Positions 44,259 to 53,017 are shown, numbered from the stretch's first letter. The stretch is DNA of 64,000 nucleotides from an uncultured Eubacteriales bacterium (GCA_900545925.1 URAZ01000009.1:22934-86933); one strand, 5' to 3'. Notes: a model not told the origin generated them from the letters alone. Made by a program: numbers and translations.

Positions 44259-47200
44259 ATGAAATATCCTTTACCAACAGAACCGATTCCACAGTCCGCG
44301 CGCAAGCAAATCAATGAAAAGCTGCTGTATCTGATCGATAATGATACCTGCGCAGCATATGACGTATCCAAAGCCGACGTGTTTCAGGCGTATACCGGAC
44401 GAGGCGGCTTGCATGGGCTGCAGCGCAGCGATTATAACAGCTATGCGGCATACAGCGAAGCAAAAAAAGAAGCAGAAAATGGGCAGGTGTTTACGCCCGC
44501 GCGTCTGTGCCAGTTTGTTGTGGATTGCCTGCACATTGGGCAGGATGATCTGATCGCGGATCTGACCTGTGGGATGGGAACGTTTTTTAACTTTCTTCCG
44601 AATGAACGCAATGCTTACGGGTGTGAACTGGACATAGACGCCTATAAGGTGGCAGCGTTTCTGTTCCCACAGGCACATCTGGAAAATAAGGATGTCCGCC
44701 GCTATACGCCGGGCGTGCAGTTTGATTATATCCTTGGTAATCCACCATATAATCTGCGCTGGTGGGTGGAAGAAGGGAAAAACTGTCTTTCGCAGTTTTA
44801 CTACTGTATCAAGGCCGCAGAACTTCTCAAGCCGCTTGGTATTCTTGCAATTATCGTACCAGCATCGTTCTTGAACGATTCATTTTCTGATGGCGCAATG
44901 ATCTCGGCGATGGAAAATGCGTTCAGTTTCCTTGGACAAGCTGCTCTGCCAGAAAACGCATTTCAGGATATGGGTGTCGCACAATTTCCAGTCAAGCTGC
45001 AATTCTGGCAGAAACGCAGTCAGACCATGCCGGATGCACACCGTTATCAAATGGAAAGTATGGATCTATCTGATGGATTCTCTGCGGAACAGGCGCTGCA
45101 GATCTACAGCGAAATGATCCAACCGGCGCAGGAACTGCTGAAGGAGAACCGTGCGAAGATCCTGCGAGAGCTTGCGCAGCGCAGAGATACGTCTGAGCAA
45201 TTCTTATATCAGGTTCAGAAAATGCTCTATCAGATCAAGGCGCATCCGCGGATACGGGATTCTTACGCAAGCTGCATGGAATATGTGCGCCGCTTTTATA
45301 CGGAAACACAGCCGAGCAATATGGATTATAAGGAATGGTGCCAGAAACGTCTGACTGAAGCCAAGGTGCTGGCGTATCTGCGCAGAGTGCTGAAAAAACA
45401 GAATGCGCAGCCAGGTGAAGATGTGATCCGATTGGTAAAGCGTGACGGCTGTTTTGCATATAAGGCTTATAATGCAGCAGCGCGGCGGCGAATGCGTGAG
45501 AACCAGCGAACGGTTTTGCCAATCTATCGGGCGGTAATAGCCGGCAGCACAGATCTGACGCCAGCGTATGCGCGGCTGATTCGAAGAAAGCATAGAGCAT
45601 ATTTGAATCAGAGCCAGAAGTTTTCAGAGATGCAGCAGGATACGGACATTGCAGAATGGCTGGAGGATTTTCAGCTTTGGGATCAGGCGAATTGTGAGCT
45701 GATCTGTTTGAACGAGAATCAGCGCCGTGATCTGAATTTGGTATTGCAGAAACAGTATGCCCTGTTACAGTGGGAACAGGGCAGCGGAAAAACGCTGGCT
45801 GGAATTGCAGTCGGACGATATCGAATGCAGCGGCAGCATCTGTATTGCACTTGGGTCGTATCATCAGCGATCTCGATTCGCAACAACTGGGACGGCGTAC
45901 TTACCAACTACGACTTGCCGTATGTATTTGTAGAGCAGCTGCGCGATCTGGAACGGATTCATCGGGGCGATTTTGTTCTAATCACAACAAATGCACTTGT
46001 AAAATACAAACGGCAAATCAAACGCTGGATGCGGATACACGGGCATAAAGCAAACCTTGTGCTGGATGAAAGCGATGAGATCACAAACCCGTCAAGCGCC
46101 CGTACAAAGGCAGTGTTGTCCTGTTTCCGCCGATGCCGGGCAAAGCTGCTTACGACGGGAACAAGTACGCGGAACAATATTGTGGAATTTGCACCGCAGC
46201 TGGAGCTGCTTTACAACAACTCGTTCAATATGATTTCATGGGTGCCTTACATATACAGCACCGAACGAGACGGCGATATGACGACAAAGAGCAATCCGTA
46301 TTATGGCGCACCAATTCCAGCGTACCGAAAGGGATATGCACTGTTCTCTGCATCTCACCTGCCAGAGAAAATCACAGTGTTCGGCGTCGGGCAGTGGACG
46401 CAGGATATTTACAATGCGGAGGTGCTGCGCGATATTCTGGACAAAACGGTTATCACCCGTTCCTTCAGGGAGATCGTTGGACGGGAGATCCGGCGGCTCC
46501 ATCAGGTTCCGATTCCGTTTACCGAGGCGGAGCGAAATGTATGCAAAAAGGCAATCGAAGAATTCAATCAGTTGCGGGCAAACTATTTTGCGACGACGGG
46601 AAATTCCAGAAAAGACGCGATGATGCGGCTGATTCAGCAAATTACGCTCCTGCTTCGGATCAGCGCCGCTCCCAATACATTGATGGAGTATGTGGGTGAC
46701 CTGCCCGGAAAGCTGAGAAAAACCACCGAAATGATTGCACGATGGGATCAGGAGATCGTCGCGGTCGGTGTGCGCCACGCGGTAATTCTGAACGCTTATG
46801 CGGATGCGATACGAAAAGCCATGCCGGACCGCCCCTTGTTTCTGGTAACAGGCGCGACGACGAGCTTTGCCAAACGGCGTGCGCTGCGAAAAACGCTCAG
46901 GGAGAGCAAAAACGGAATTCTGCTTTGCACACAGCAGAGCCTTCCAAGCTCTGTCAACTTTGAGTTTGTGAATAAGATCATCATTCCGGAGCTGCATTAT
47001 AACAATGCGCAGATGAGCCAGTTCTATATGCGATTCGTTCGCTATACCTCGACCGAATGGAAGGACATCTACTTTCTGACCTATGAGGACAGTATCGAGG
47101 CCAACCTGCTGCAAATGGTGTTGGCAAAGGAACGAATCAATCTGTTTATGAAAGGTGCAGACGCGGATCTGGACGAGGTCTACAAAAAATTCGGAGTCGA

Positions 47201-47288
47201 TTACAATTTGCAGGCGCAGCTTCTCAGCCGCGAAGCAGATGCGGACGGCCGGATGCGGATTCGCTGGGGGCAGCAGCAAATTGCCTAA
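44259..47288 (+). CDS. N6-adenine DNA methyltransferase fused to a SNF2/DEAD-type helicase
   Basis: 1009 residues from ATG at 44259 behind gtgagg. The N-terminal part is a class I methyltransferase: motif I DLTCGMGTF (about 101-109), acidic GCELD (about 121), and catalytic motif IV ILGNPPYN (about 158-165). The middle (about 240-480) is helical and could recognise DNA. The C-terminal part is a superfamily 2 translocase: Walker A WEQGSGKT (about 504-511), DESD in the DEAD position (about 603), motif III LTTGTST, and a final block with FYMRFVRYTS. No nuclease motif is seen. Possible roles are epigenetic protection of the element or a restriction-like defence. Confidence 0.85.
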   Translation: MKYPLPTEPIPQSARKQINEKLLYLIDNDTCAAYDVSKADVFQAYTGRGGLHGLQRSDYNSYAAYSEAKKEAENGQVFTPARLCQFVVDCLHIGQDDLIADLTCGMGTFFNFLPNERNAYGCELDIDAYKVAAFLFPQAHLENKDVRRYTPGVQFDYILGNPPYNLRWWVEEGKNCLSQFYYCIKAAELLKPLGILAIIVPASFLNDSFSDGAMISAMENAFSFLGQAALPENAFQDMGVAQFPVKLQFWQKRSQTMPDAHRYQMESMDLSDGFSAEQALQIYSEMIQPAQELLKENRAKILRELAQRRDTSEQFLYQVQKMLYQIKAHPRIRDSYASCMEYVRRFYTETQPSNMDYKEWCQKRLTEAKVLAYLRRVLKKQNAQPGEDVIRLVKRDGCFAYKAYNAAARRRMRENQRTVLPIYRAVIAGSTDLTPAYARLIRRKHRAYLNQSQKFSEMQQDTDIAEWLEDFQLWDQANCELICLNENQRRDLNLVLQKQYALLQWEQGSGKTLAGIAVGRYRMQRQHLYCTWVVSSAISIRNNWDGVLTNYDLPYVFVEQLRDLERIHRGDFVLITTNALVKYKRQIKRWMRIHGHKANLVLDESDEITNPSSARTKAVLSCFRRCRAKLLTTGTSTRNNIVEFAPQLELLYNNSFNMISWVPYIYSTERDGDMTTKSNPYYGAPIPAYRKGYALFSASHLPEKITVFGVGQWTQDIYNAEVLRDILDKTVITRSFREIVGREIRRLHQVPIPFTEAERNVCKKAIEEFNQLRANYFATTGNSRKDAMMRLIQQITLLLRISAAPNTLMEYVGDLPGKLRKTTEMIARWDQEIVAVGVRHAVILNAYADAIRKAMPDRPLFLVTGATTSFAKRRALRKTLRESKNGILLCTQQSLPSSVNFEFVNKIIIPELHYNNAQMSQFYMRFVRYTSTEWKDIYFLTYEDSIEANLLQMVLAKERINLFMKGADADLDEVYKKFGVDYNLQAQLLSREADADGRMRIRWGQQQIA

Positions 47289-47314
47289 GCGCTTTTTACA
47301 ATACTGGCATTCAA

Positions 47315-47348
47315 AAATGTGCAGTTCTCAAACGAGGACTGCACATTT
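47315..47348 (+). terminator. Hairpin after the methyltransferase-helicase gene
   Basis: An 11-bp perfect stem (47315-47325 with 47338-47348), 12-base loop and a short tail cgtatata. Probable transcript end, weak T-run. Confidence 0.5.
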
Positions 47349-47437
47349 CGTATATAATCGTGCCGGAATAGAATCTTTCTCAGCGCTTAGAAAAATATTT
47401 GCCGATAAGAACGAATAAAATCACCCCCAATAGAAAA

Positions 47438-47473
47438 AACCGCCTGGCTTCTCGTTGAAACCAAGCGGCTGCG
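47438..47473 (-). terminator. Terminator of the AAA/DUF4143 gene
   Basis: Read on the minus strand: a 12-bp stem with G-T pairs (about 47473-47462 with 47454-47443) followed by tttttt. It lies about 30 bp after the stop of the minus-strand gene. Confidence 0.75.
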
Positions 47474-47501
47474 TTAGAATATTTGCTTTTAAGGAATGAA
47501 A

Positions 47502-48725
47502 TCAGATCATCCACACAGGGACGATATATGTGCTGCTGTCTATTGCGCTTAATGTCTCCCGAAGGCAGATGATTGCGCCTGTGCCTCTCGGCACGGAGGC
47601 CTTATCCAGCAGCTTGAAAGCGCCCGTAATCTGTGTGGGCGGATTGATGCTTTTTTTGATCTCTATGGGATGAAGCTGTCCGTCGCTCTCCATAATTAAG
47701 TCGATCTCGTTGCTGTTCTTGTCCCGATAATAATGCAGCAGGCAGTCCTTGGCGCTGTTGCTATAGGTCTTCATAATTTCCGACACAACATAGTTTTCCA
47801 GAATCGCTCCGTTGATTGCCCCGTTCATCAGAATTTCAGGGCTTGAATACCGGGTCAGATAGCAGACCAGACCTGTATCGAAGAAATACATCTTCGGGGT
47901 TTTGAGCGTCCGCTTCAGAAGATTATTGGAGTAGGGGTGCAGGAAGAACACAATTCCCGATTTCTCAAGCTCCTTCATCCAGCGTTTTGCGGTATCATCA
48001 CTGACGCCCACATCCCCGGCGATGTCATGCAGGTTTAACATCTGGCCGCTTCTGCAGGCGGCAGCACGAATGAAGTCGGCAAACATCACCTTATCCACAC
48101 CGGGAATATCGGTGGTCACATCTCGGTCGATATAGGTCTGAATATAGCTGCTGTAAAAGACATCGCGGTCTTTATATTTGCCGCTCCTGTGGCCGGGAAG
48201 CGCACCGTCCCAAATCCTTTGATATATCTCATTTGGTGTGGCCGGAGAAAGCAAAGTCTTGCGCTTCTGCAATTCGTCAAGCTCCAGCGAAAAGGGCGAA
48301 ACATCCTTTGCACCGCAAAGCTCCGACTGCGACAGTGCGGACATATGAAGGATTGCGGTTCTTCCGGCCAAGGATTCCTGCGCAAGCTCCATCAGGCGAT
48401 ACGCCTGGGAACCGGTCAGCCAATAGGAGCCGGGGTCAGCGCCGTTATCCACAGCGATCTTGATATACGAAAACAGCTCCGGTGCATACTGAACCTCATC
48501 AATGAGAATCGGCGCGGGATGCAGCTTCAAGAACATGGCTGGATCTGTTTTGGCAAGTCTGCGCTCCTCCAGATCGTCCAGCAAAACCTCGGCTCGTGCC
48601 GTACCCTCCATCAGATGCCGCAGCATGGTGGATTTCCCGACCTGACGCGGGCCGGTCAGCAGCACACAGGCGTACTCCTCATTGATTGTAATAAACTTCT
48701 TTTCAAGCTGTCTCTCAATATACAT
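47502..48725 (-). CDS. AAA_14/DUF4143 ATP-binding protein
   Basis: 407 residues. N-terminal ATPase domain (AAA_14): Walker A LLTGPRQVGKSTML (about 22-35), Walker B ILIDEVQYAPEL (about 73-84), and LTGSQAYRLM sensor region. C-terminal DUF4143 domain with an endonuclease-like core (YYRDKNSNEIDLIM, then LHPIEIKKS), a D-(I/V)-(D/E)-x-K type arrangement. Such proteins are common, isolated single genes in Clostridia, often suspected of mobility or defence roles. The gene is monocistronic, with its own promoter, operator-like repeats and terminator, and opposite in direction to its left neighbours. Confidence 0.92.
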   Translation of the reverse strand: MYIERQLEKKFITINEEYACVLLTGPRQVGKSTMLRHLMEGTARAEVLLDDLEERRLAKTDPAMFLKLHPAPILIDEVQYAPELFSYIKIAVDNGADPGSYWLTGSQAYRLMELAQESLAGRTAILHMSALSQSELCGAKDVSPFSLELDELQKRKTLLSPATPNEIYQRIWDGALPGHRSGKYKDRDVFYSSYIQTYIDRDVTTDIPGVDKVMFADFIRAAACRSGQMLNLHDIAGDVGVSDDTAKRWMKELEKSGIVFFLHPYSNNLLKRTLKTPKMYFFDTGLVCYLTRYSSPEILMNGAINGAILENYVVSEIMKTYSNSAKDCLLHYYRDKNSNEIDLIMESDGQLHPIEIKKSINPPTQITGAFKLLDKASVPRGTGAIICLRETLSAIDSSTYIVPVWMI

Positions 48726-48742
48726 TGCGCCGCCTCCTTTTG

Positions 48743-48832
48743 GCCAAAATACGATGCACCTATATTTTAGCCTAAACGCAGTGGGAAGTCAACAGATTTA
48801 AGGCTAAAATACGATGCACTTATATTTTAGCC
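48743..48832 (-). promoter_or_regulatory. Promoter with two near-identical 30-bp dyad repeats
   Basis: On the minus strand, TTGACT (48787-48792), 17-bp spacer, TAAAAT (48764-48769). Two copies of a 30-bp repeat lie at 48743-48772 and 48803-48832, 60 bp apart. Each is an inverted repeat of the type ggctaaaata / tattttagcc, perfect in the distal copy. The proximal copy covers the -10 box, so the pair looks like an operator for autorepression. Confidence 0.7.
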
Positions 48833-48892
48833 TGCACAGGCAGCGATTATGCGTGTCTGCAACAGGCATCAGCCTTGTCCTCACAAAATAAA

Positions 48893-48945
48893 GCACACCT
48901 GCCCTTCGATTACAGTCTAACAGAACCAAAGGGCAGGTGCGAGTG
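48893..48945 (-). terminator. Terminator of the 49.1-49.6 kb minus-strand unit
   Basis: On the minus strand: a stem of about 12 bp (gcacctgccctt with aagggcaggtgc-like arm) around a long loop, followed by a T-rich tail. It lies about 120 bp after the stop at 49067. Confidence 0.6.
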
Positions 48946-49066
48946 TGCGAATTTCCGAATCGCGCGGCCAGTGCGATGGATCACGAGTTATAGATCTGTG
49001 ATTTGCTTTCGCTTCTACAGGAATAATCTATTCGCCTGTATACACTGCTCTGCGTTTGGTCGCTTT

Positions 49067-49426
49067 TCAATACAGCGTCCACCAGTAGTCAAATAAGCGG
49101 CGATAGAAATTCCCCTTTGCCGGTGCGTTCCGGCATCTGCGAATCCTCCGACTGGTCTCTCGCTTGATCCATCTCTGGCAGTTGCTGTTCTTGGGATACT
49201 TGATGTACTTGCCTGTATGCAGCAGTGTCTGTCCATCAAAGCCCCAGTCGATATATCCACGATGCGGAGCATAGCCGCCATAATTTATAATGCGCAGCAG
49301 CCTGTCACTCTTTTGAATGTCTCGAACGCGGCGCAGTCTGTGGCGGTCTTTGCTTTGCAGATGCGCTTCGGATACTTCATTCTCCGTGAGCTTGGCAATC
49401 TTCTCGTTTAATGCGGTTTCGGTCAT
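49067..49426 (-). CDS. Small basic hypothetical protein
   Basis: 119 residues from ATG at 49426, behind gggaaag and overlapping the previous small gene by 4 bp. It has a helical N-terminus, then a very basic and aromatic C-terminal half (YIDWGFDGQTLLHTGKYIKYPK, then CQRWIKRETSRRIRRCRN). The charge suggests nucleic-acid binding. The family is not recognised. Confidence 0.55.
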   Translation of the reverse strand: MTETALNEKIAKLTENEVSEAHLQSKDRHRLRRVRDIQKSDRLLRIINYGGYAPHRGYIDWGFDGQTLLHTGKYIKYPKNSNCQRWIKRETSRRIRRCRNAPAKGNFYRRLFDYWWTLY

Positions 49427-49557
49427 AAGCTTTCCCACTCGGTACGCTGCGCGTCACGGGTGATACCCCGTACCAACTTCCGCGCCGCTTGCTGTGAAAT
49501 TCTTTCTGCGCCCGCTTGCTCTGCTTCTTCAGCGGTACTGTACTGACCATAATTCAT
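49423..49557 (-). CDS. Very small hypothetical protein (44 aa)
   Basis: Starts at an ATG directly after gggggag and ends in an ATGA overlap with the basic protein downstream. The peptide (MNYGQYSTAEEAEQAGAERI onward) is a single helix-like unit. Divergent from the XRE gene at 49661, so the pair may be controlled by it. Modest support: position, overlap and ribosome binding site only. Confidence 0.45.
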   Translation of the reverse strand: MNYGQYSTAEEAEQAGAERISQQAARKLVRGITRDAQRTEWESL

Positions 49558-49660
49558 CTCCCCCAATTTTACATTTGAATTACAAAGCGTGTTTTCATCT
49601 TGCGTTTTGCTGTCGCCTCTGGTATTTTGTAATATCACAAATCTAAAGGAGGCAAGCAAA

Positions 49661-50026
49661 ATGGGCATGAAAGCATACCCCGTGATTGATCCCGTCGCAA
49701 CGGGAAACAACATCCGCCGTCTGCGCATGGAGCGCGGCCTGACCGTCCGGGAGCTGCAAAGCTACTTCGGCTTTGAAGAACCCCGCGCAATCTACAAGTG
49801 GCAGAAGGGCGAGAGCCTGCCCACAGTAGACAATCTCTATGCGCTCGGAACACTCTTTGAGGTTCCGATGGATCAGATTTTAGTTCCTGTTATAAAACTG
49901 CATATCGTCAGTGAGCAGCAGGCCGAGCCATGCTGCTCACATCATTTTATCCCCGGCTATTTTGGATACGGCAAACGTCCGATGCAGCTTCTACCATTTG
50001 CTCCGTCTGCATTGCCTGCTGCGTGA
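49661..50026 (+). CDS. XRE-family regulator, divergent from small minus-strand genes
   Basis: 121 residues from ATG at 49661 behind aaaggagg. The N-terminal HTH (NIRRLRMERGLTVRELQSYFGF, then PRAIYKWQKGESLPTVDNLYALGTLF, about 15-65) is standard. The C-terminal 40 residues are rich in His, Pro and aromatic residues. The 103-bp divergent spacer contains fttac-like half-sites (gaattacaaag and tattttgtaatat), a plausible operator. Probable repressor of the 44- and 119-residue gene pair. Confidence 0.82.
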   Translation: MGMKAYPVIDPVATGNNIRRLRMERGLTVRELQSYFGFEEPRAIYKWQKGESLPTVDNLYALGTLFEVPMDQILVPVIKLHIVSEQQAEPCCSHHFIPGYFGYGKRPMQLLPFAPSALPAA

Positions 50027-50367
50027 CAGATCACGCGCTCAGCTTCGCACACGGAAAAAGATCAGAATTTGATCGTTATTGATCTCGTAACCAGCGAGTC
50101 AGGCTTGCTTGCCTTACATATCATATGGAGATGTCAGTTTGGATGCAGGAAAGTGTGTGATATGGAAAAGGCGGTTCTGACGGAAGAACGTCTGGCGAGG
50201 ATAGAGGCGTGGAACGCTTCTTTTCTTCATGTTTTGAAAGCTCGTAGGGTGAGCCGAACCAGAATATCTTTCTAAAAACGTGCAGCGTTATCGTTCATCT
50301 GCACCTGAACCGGTATTTGCATTCTCCTGGCTTGCCGCACCCAAAATAGCCGGGCTGCGCCTGGGCG
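50027..50367. other. 340-bp stretch without a supported gene
   Basis: One 37-codon plus-strand ORF at 50162-50275 (MEKAVLTEERLARIEAW at its start) has a weak ribosome binding site. I see no terminator, repeat or known RNA. It may be a remnant of a longer gene. Confidence 0.3.
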
Positions 50368-51006
50368 TTATGCTCCGGCGTTTTCTGTATAGGTCTCGAA
50401 CGCCTCTGCAAAGCTGGCGTTCACATCAAAGGGCGGTGCGTAGTCCACCTTCGACGTGACTAGGCACAGATCGATTCTGGTGGAAGTCTCATCGGCTTGC
50501 TGATTGAGCTTGCCGAGTGCAGCACGGATGACCTTGCGGTCGTAGTTGATCGTCGTCACCCGCCGCACATCGCAGCGGTAGGAGATCTGATTGCCCTCAG
50601 CGTTGAACCGGTAGCCGGTGCCGCCGCCCGTGATCGTTTGCTCGGAGCTGCGCAGATCATTCATCCGCTTGAATGTGCGGGCAATGCTCTGCCGCGTGGC
50701 GTTGAGGCTGACCGCGCTGTCCATGTCGATGTCCAGCTCGGATTTTGCCTTGCGGATGGCAGCGAACAGCTTGTCCTTCTCGTCCAGCAGGAACAGGAGG
50801 AAACGGGCAATGTCCGTGATTTGCTCGTAATACTCCGTTTCCGGCACGGCAAGAACGGTTTCGTCCTCCGCTTCTGCCATGACCTTATGGCGTAGATAAG
50901 TGTTTTCGACCCGCGTGACATTGGAATCGCGGTCGAGGATGCCCTGCGCTTCGTCCAGAAAGGACTGGAGCTTGTTCTGGTAGCGGAATGCTTCTTTCAG
51001 ATTCAT
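50368..51006 (-). CDS. Coiled-coil hypothetical protein
   Basis: 212 residues from ATG at 51006 behind agaggtg. The N-terminal 110 residues are mostly helical and charged, as in a coiled coil. The C-terminal half is beta-rich (ISYRCDVRRVTTINYDRKVIR, then TSTRIDLCLVTSKVDY). No catalytic motif. It is monocistronic. The family is not recognised; proteins of this size and pattern occur on phages and conjugative elements. Confidence 0.65.
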   Translation of the reverse strand: MNLKEAFRYQNKLQSFLDEAQGILDRDSNVTRVENTYLRHKVMAEAEDETVLAVPETEYYEQITDIARFLLFLLDEKDKLFAAIRKAKSELDIDMDSAVSLNATRQSIARTFKRMNDLRSSEQTITGGGTGYRFNAEGNQISYRCDVRRVTTINYDRKVIRAALGKLNQQADETSTRIDLCLVTSKVDYAPPFDVNASFAEAFETYTENAGA

Positions 51007-51261
51007 GCTTTTCACCTCTGGCTTGAAAATTTGTTTCTGTCTGTATTTTAACTGCCAGATTTGAAAAAGTCATGGAACTTGTGGTTCACCTTGTTTGAGC
51101 GATTTGAAGTCCAATTCTGCGGCTATCTTCTTCGCGTTATCAGAAAAAACGACAATGTACAATAAGCTGCGCAAAAAGGAGAACGCATAAAAGAAGACAT
51201 AGCTTGCGGGCTCTGGCAGAATGAAGTCACAAGACATCATTCTAAAAGGAGACAGCAAACT

Positions 51262-51535
51262 ATGTCCGAGAAGATTGTAGAATTCAACGTGGAAATTATC
51301 AGGGGTCAGATCAAGGAACTGGTTCGCGGCAGCGTAGAAGAAACGCAGAACGAACTGCTGGAGAAAGAGATGGAGTTACTGGCGCAGGCCGTGTGCTGCG
51401 AGTGCAGCGAAATCCACCAGAGCTACCGCAGCGGGCGCTATGACTGGCTGCTTCACCACAACCTCCGGCGACGTCACGCTCCATAGCTGCGGCTCAGGGA
51501 CGTGTCCTTCAAAACAGCTATCACAAGGTATTGCA
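51262..51535 (+). pseudogene. IS256-type transposase remnant (N-terminus, frameshifted)
   Basis: The ORF from 51262 (behind aaaggag) gives 74 residues: the N-terminus of an IS256-family transposase of the kind that continues YRSGHYDRNLTTTSGDVTL. Here YRSGRYD is followed by a frameshift; the expected TTTSGDVTLH appears in another frame near 51450, and SFKTAI near 51510. Homology then stops and a different minus-strand gene begins, so more than 300 residues including the DDE catalytic core are gone. Confidence 0.75.
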
Positions 51536-51536
51536 G

Positions 51537-51803
51537 TCAGTGGTGAGAACGGAGCAGCGCTGTTGTTTTGAGATTGACACTCATCAGGTCGCGCTGGGCC
51601 TCTCTGGACATCTGACAGGTTGGTATCAGGAACGTCAGCGCTTTTTGGATCTGCTTGAGATCAGCGGCAGATACCCGGCCTGCGTGCAGATGCTCCAGCA
51701 CATGAATATAGGAATCCTTCAGCGCGGCGGATACGGCCGGACGAAGAAAGTAGTTGGAAATCAGGCCGCCAATCAAGGCGGCTTCGTTATCAGTGTACTG
51801 CAT
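51537..51803 (-). CDS. Small conserved element protein (88 aa)
   Basis: ATG at 51803 behind aaaggaggag. 88 helical residues: MQYTDNEAALIGGLISNYF, a central HVLEHLHAGRVSAADLKQIQK, and a Thr/Leu tail. Small hypothetical proteins like this are frequent in clostridial conjugative elements. The gene stops where the IS256 remnant ends. Function unknown. Confidence 0.65.
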   Translation of the reverse strand: MQYTDNEAALIGGLISNYFLRPAVSAALKDSYIHVLEHLHAGRVSAADLKQIQKALTFLIPTCQMSREAQRDLMSVNLKTTALLRSHH

Positions 51804-51942
51804 GATGCTCCTCCTTTGGTCGTTGGCGTCAAACAAACGGGAGTATGATACCACAAGATGCTGTGGCTGGCTATGCGCGAAGTGACGAAATATACGATAA
51901 AAATTTGGTGTAATTCAGACTTGACATCTGCTGAGGGCATAG

Positions 51943-51985
51943 AAAAGCCGTGCGGTTCGATTGAAACCGCACGGCTGCTGCTTTT
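51943..51985 (-). terminator. Terminator of toxin-antitoxin module 1
   Basis: An 11-bp perfect stem (gccgtgcggtt with aaccgcacggc) around a 7-base loop; on the minus strand it is followed by ttttct. It serves the RelE/ParE gene ending at 52009. Confidence 0.8.
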
Positions 51986-52008
51986 CTATACCACTTTATG
52001 ATGTGGGA

Positions 52009-52317
52009 TTAAATCAGTTTCTCATATTGTCTTGCGCCATAGAAAAAGTGCAGGACATATACGCATTGCGTCTGCTCATCGACACGGTAAAGCATCACAT
52101 AATTTTTAATCACAACCTTGTGATACCCCATACGATGCAGCCGGAGATTGTGGGAGAGTTCATACATATACGGCGTGTGCTTCAGCGCTTCATACACAGA
52201 TAAGACTTCCTCAACAAATGCGGTCGCCGCTGTTGGATTCTGAAGCTGAACAGACAGGTATTCAAGAATATCGGAAAGCTCCCGGTCAGCACGATCAGTG
52301 ATCGTGATATTATACAT
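52009..52317 (-). CDS. RelE/ParE-family toxin, module 1
   Basis: 102 residues from ATG at 52317, overlapping the antitoxin gene by 8 bp. The fold pattern is ParE/RelE: ITDRADRELSDILEYLS, then ATAFVEEVLSVYEALKHTP and YHKVVIKNYVMLYRVDEQ (last strand and catalytic region), ending in FFYGARQYEKLI. ParE-like toxins poison gyrase, RelE-like toxins cut mRNA on the ribosome; the sequence does not clearly decide. Length is normal. It is the second gene of an antitoxin-toxin operon. Confidence 0.9.
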   Translation of the reverse strand: MYNITITDRADRELSDILEYLSVQLQNPTAATAFVEEVLSVYEALKHTPYMYELSHNLRLHRMGYHKVVIKNYVMLYRVDEQTQCVYVLHFFYGARQYEKLI

Positions 52318-52570
52318 GGTACTTTTCCCGCAGCTTTTGCAGCGCAGCAACGCCATCTTTTGTCTTCCCGTTTTTCACTTCTTCTTCTGCGATAGCCAGC
52401 TTTTCATACAGCTCCAGCATCATGAGTTTCTCTTCATAGGCTTTCATGCTCATCAGAACCATATCGCCGTAGCCGTTTTTTGTTACATAGATCGGTTCTG
52501 TTGATTCATTGCACATCTGCGAAATGGCAGCTGTATTTTTTAGGTCACGGATCGGAATAATACGCGGCAT
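52310..52570 (-). CDS. Phd/YefM-family antitoxin, module 1
   Basis: 86 residues. The N-terminal DNA-binding part (IPIRDLKNTAAISQMCNESTEPIYVTKNGYGDMVLMS, about 5-42) is the Phd/YefM core. The C-terminal helix (KLAIAEEEVKNGKT) would wrap the toxin. It precedes and overlaps the toxin, the usual order, and is expressed from a promoter with a dyad just upstream. Confidence 0.9.
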   Translation of the reverse strand: MPRIIPIRDLKNTAAISQMCNESTEPIYVTKNGYGDMVLMSMKAYEEKLMMLELYEKLAIAEEEVKNGKTKDGVAALQKLREKYHV

Positions 52571-52593
52571 TGCAATCGCCTCCTTGTGGCATA

Positions 52594-52622
52594 ATCATAC
52601 CACAATTATGCGCTAGATGCAA
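52594..52622 (-). promoter_or_regulatory. Promoter of toxin-antitoxin module 1
   Basis: On the minus strand TTGCAT (52617-52622), 17-bp spacer, TATGAT (52594-52599). The spacer holds gcgcataattgtggta, which together with ccac/gtgg half-sites forms an operator-like dyad; module 2 has a related gcgcaattatgc motif. Confidence 0.6.
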
Positions 52623-52645
52623 GAAGATATGCTGGCTTATGCTGG

Positions 52646-52747
52646 CTAAGAGTCCTTGCTCATGTTGGCAAGGAACCGGATATGCAATGCAAGCATCCGC
52701 CTCGTGCGGTCAGAAACGATGGCCGTATAGGTCTGTTCTTTTGCCAT
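52646..52747 (-). pseudogene. Truncated RelE-type toxin, decayed module
   Basis: A 33-codon ORF (MAKEQTYTAIVSDRTRRM at the start, stop after ANMSKDS) is the N-terminal third of a RelE/ParE toxin of the type MAKxxTYxVxVSDRAxRML. It lies right after the frameshifted antitoxin. The rest of the toxin is gone, replaced by the promoter region of module 1. Confidence 0.65.
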
Positions 52748-52751
52748 GGCG

Positions 52752-53017
52752 TCAGGCTCCTGCAATCACGCTGTCCAGATACGTATCCAGTTCATCGACG
52801 GTGCAGCCGGTTCTGCCTGCAAGCCGGTCTTCCTCAACAGCCAGAAGCTCTTCCCGGAGCTTCAGCATTTTTTCTGGCGGTTGAAGGATTCAATATCCAT
52901 GACGGCCAGATCGCCCTCGCCGTTTTTGGTCAGATAGACCGGCTCCGCTGTTTTTCTGCAAAGCTCGGCAATTTCATTGTAGTTCTGGCGAATGGCCGCT
53001 GACGGACGAATGTTCAT
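52752..53017 (-). pseudogene. Frameshifted Phd/YefM antitoxin, decayed module
   Basis: From ATG at 53017 (behind ggagg) the reading frame gives MNIRPSAAIRQNYNEIAELC and VYLTKNGEGDLAVMDIESF, a normal Phd core. It stops after RQKKC near 52866; the missing C-terminus (KLREELLAVEEDRL to LDSVIAGA) continues in another frame to 52752. One frameshift in the aaaaaat run explains it. Confidence 0.75.

Noticed and set aside
50162..50275. 37-codon plus-strand ORF
   Set aside because: Weak ribosome binding site, no recognisable fold, no neighbour in the same direction.
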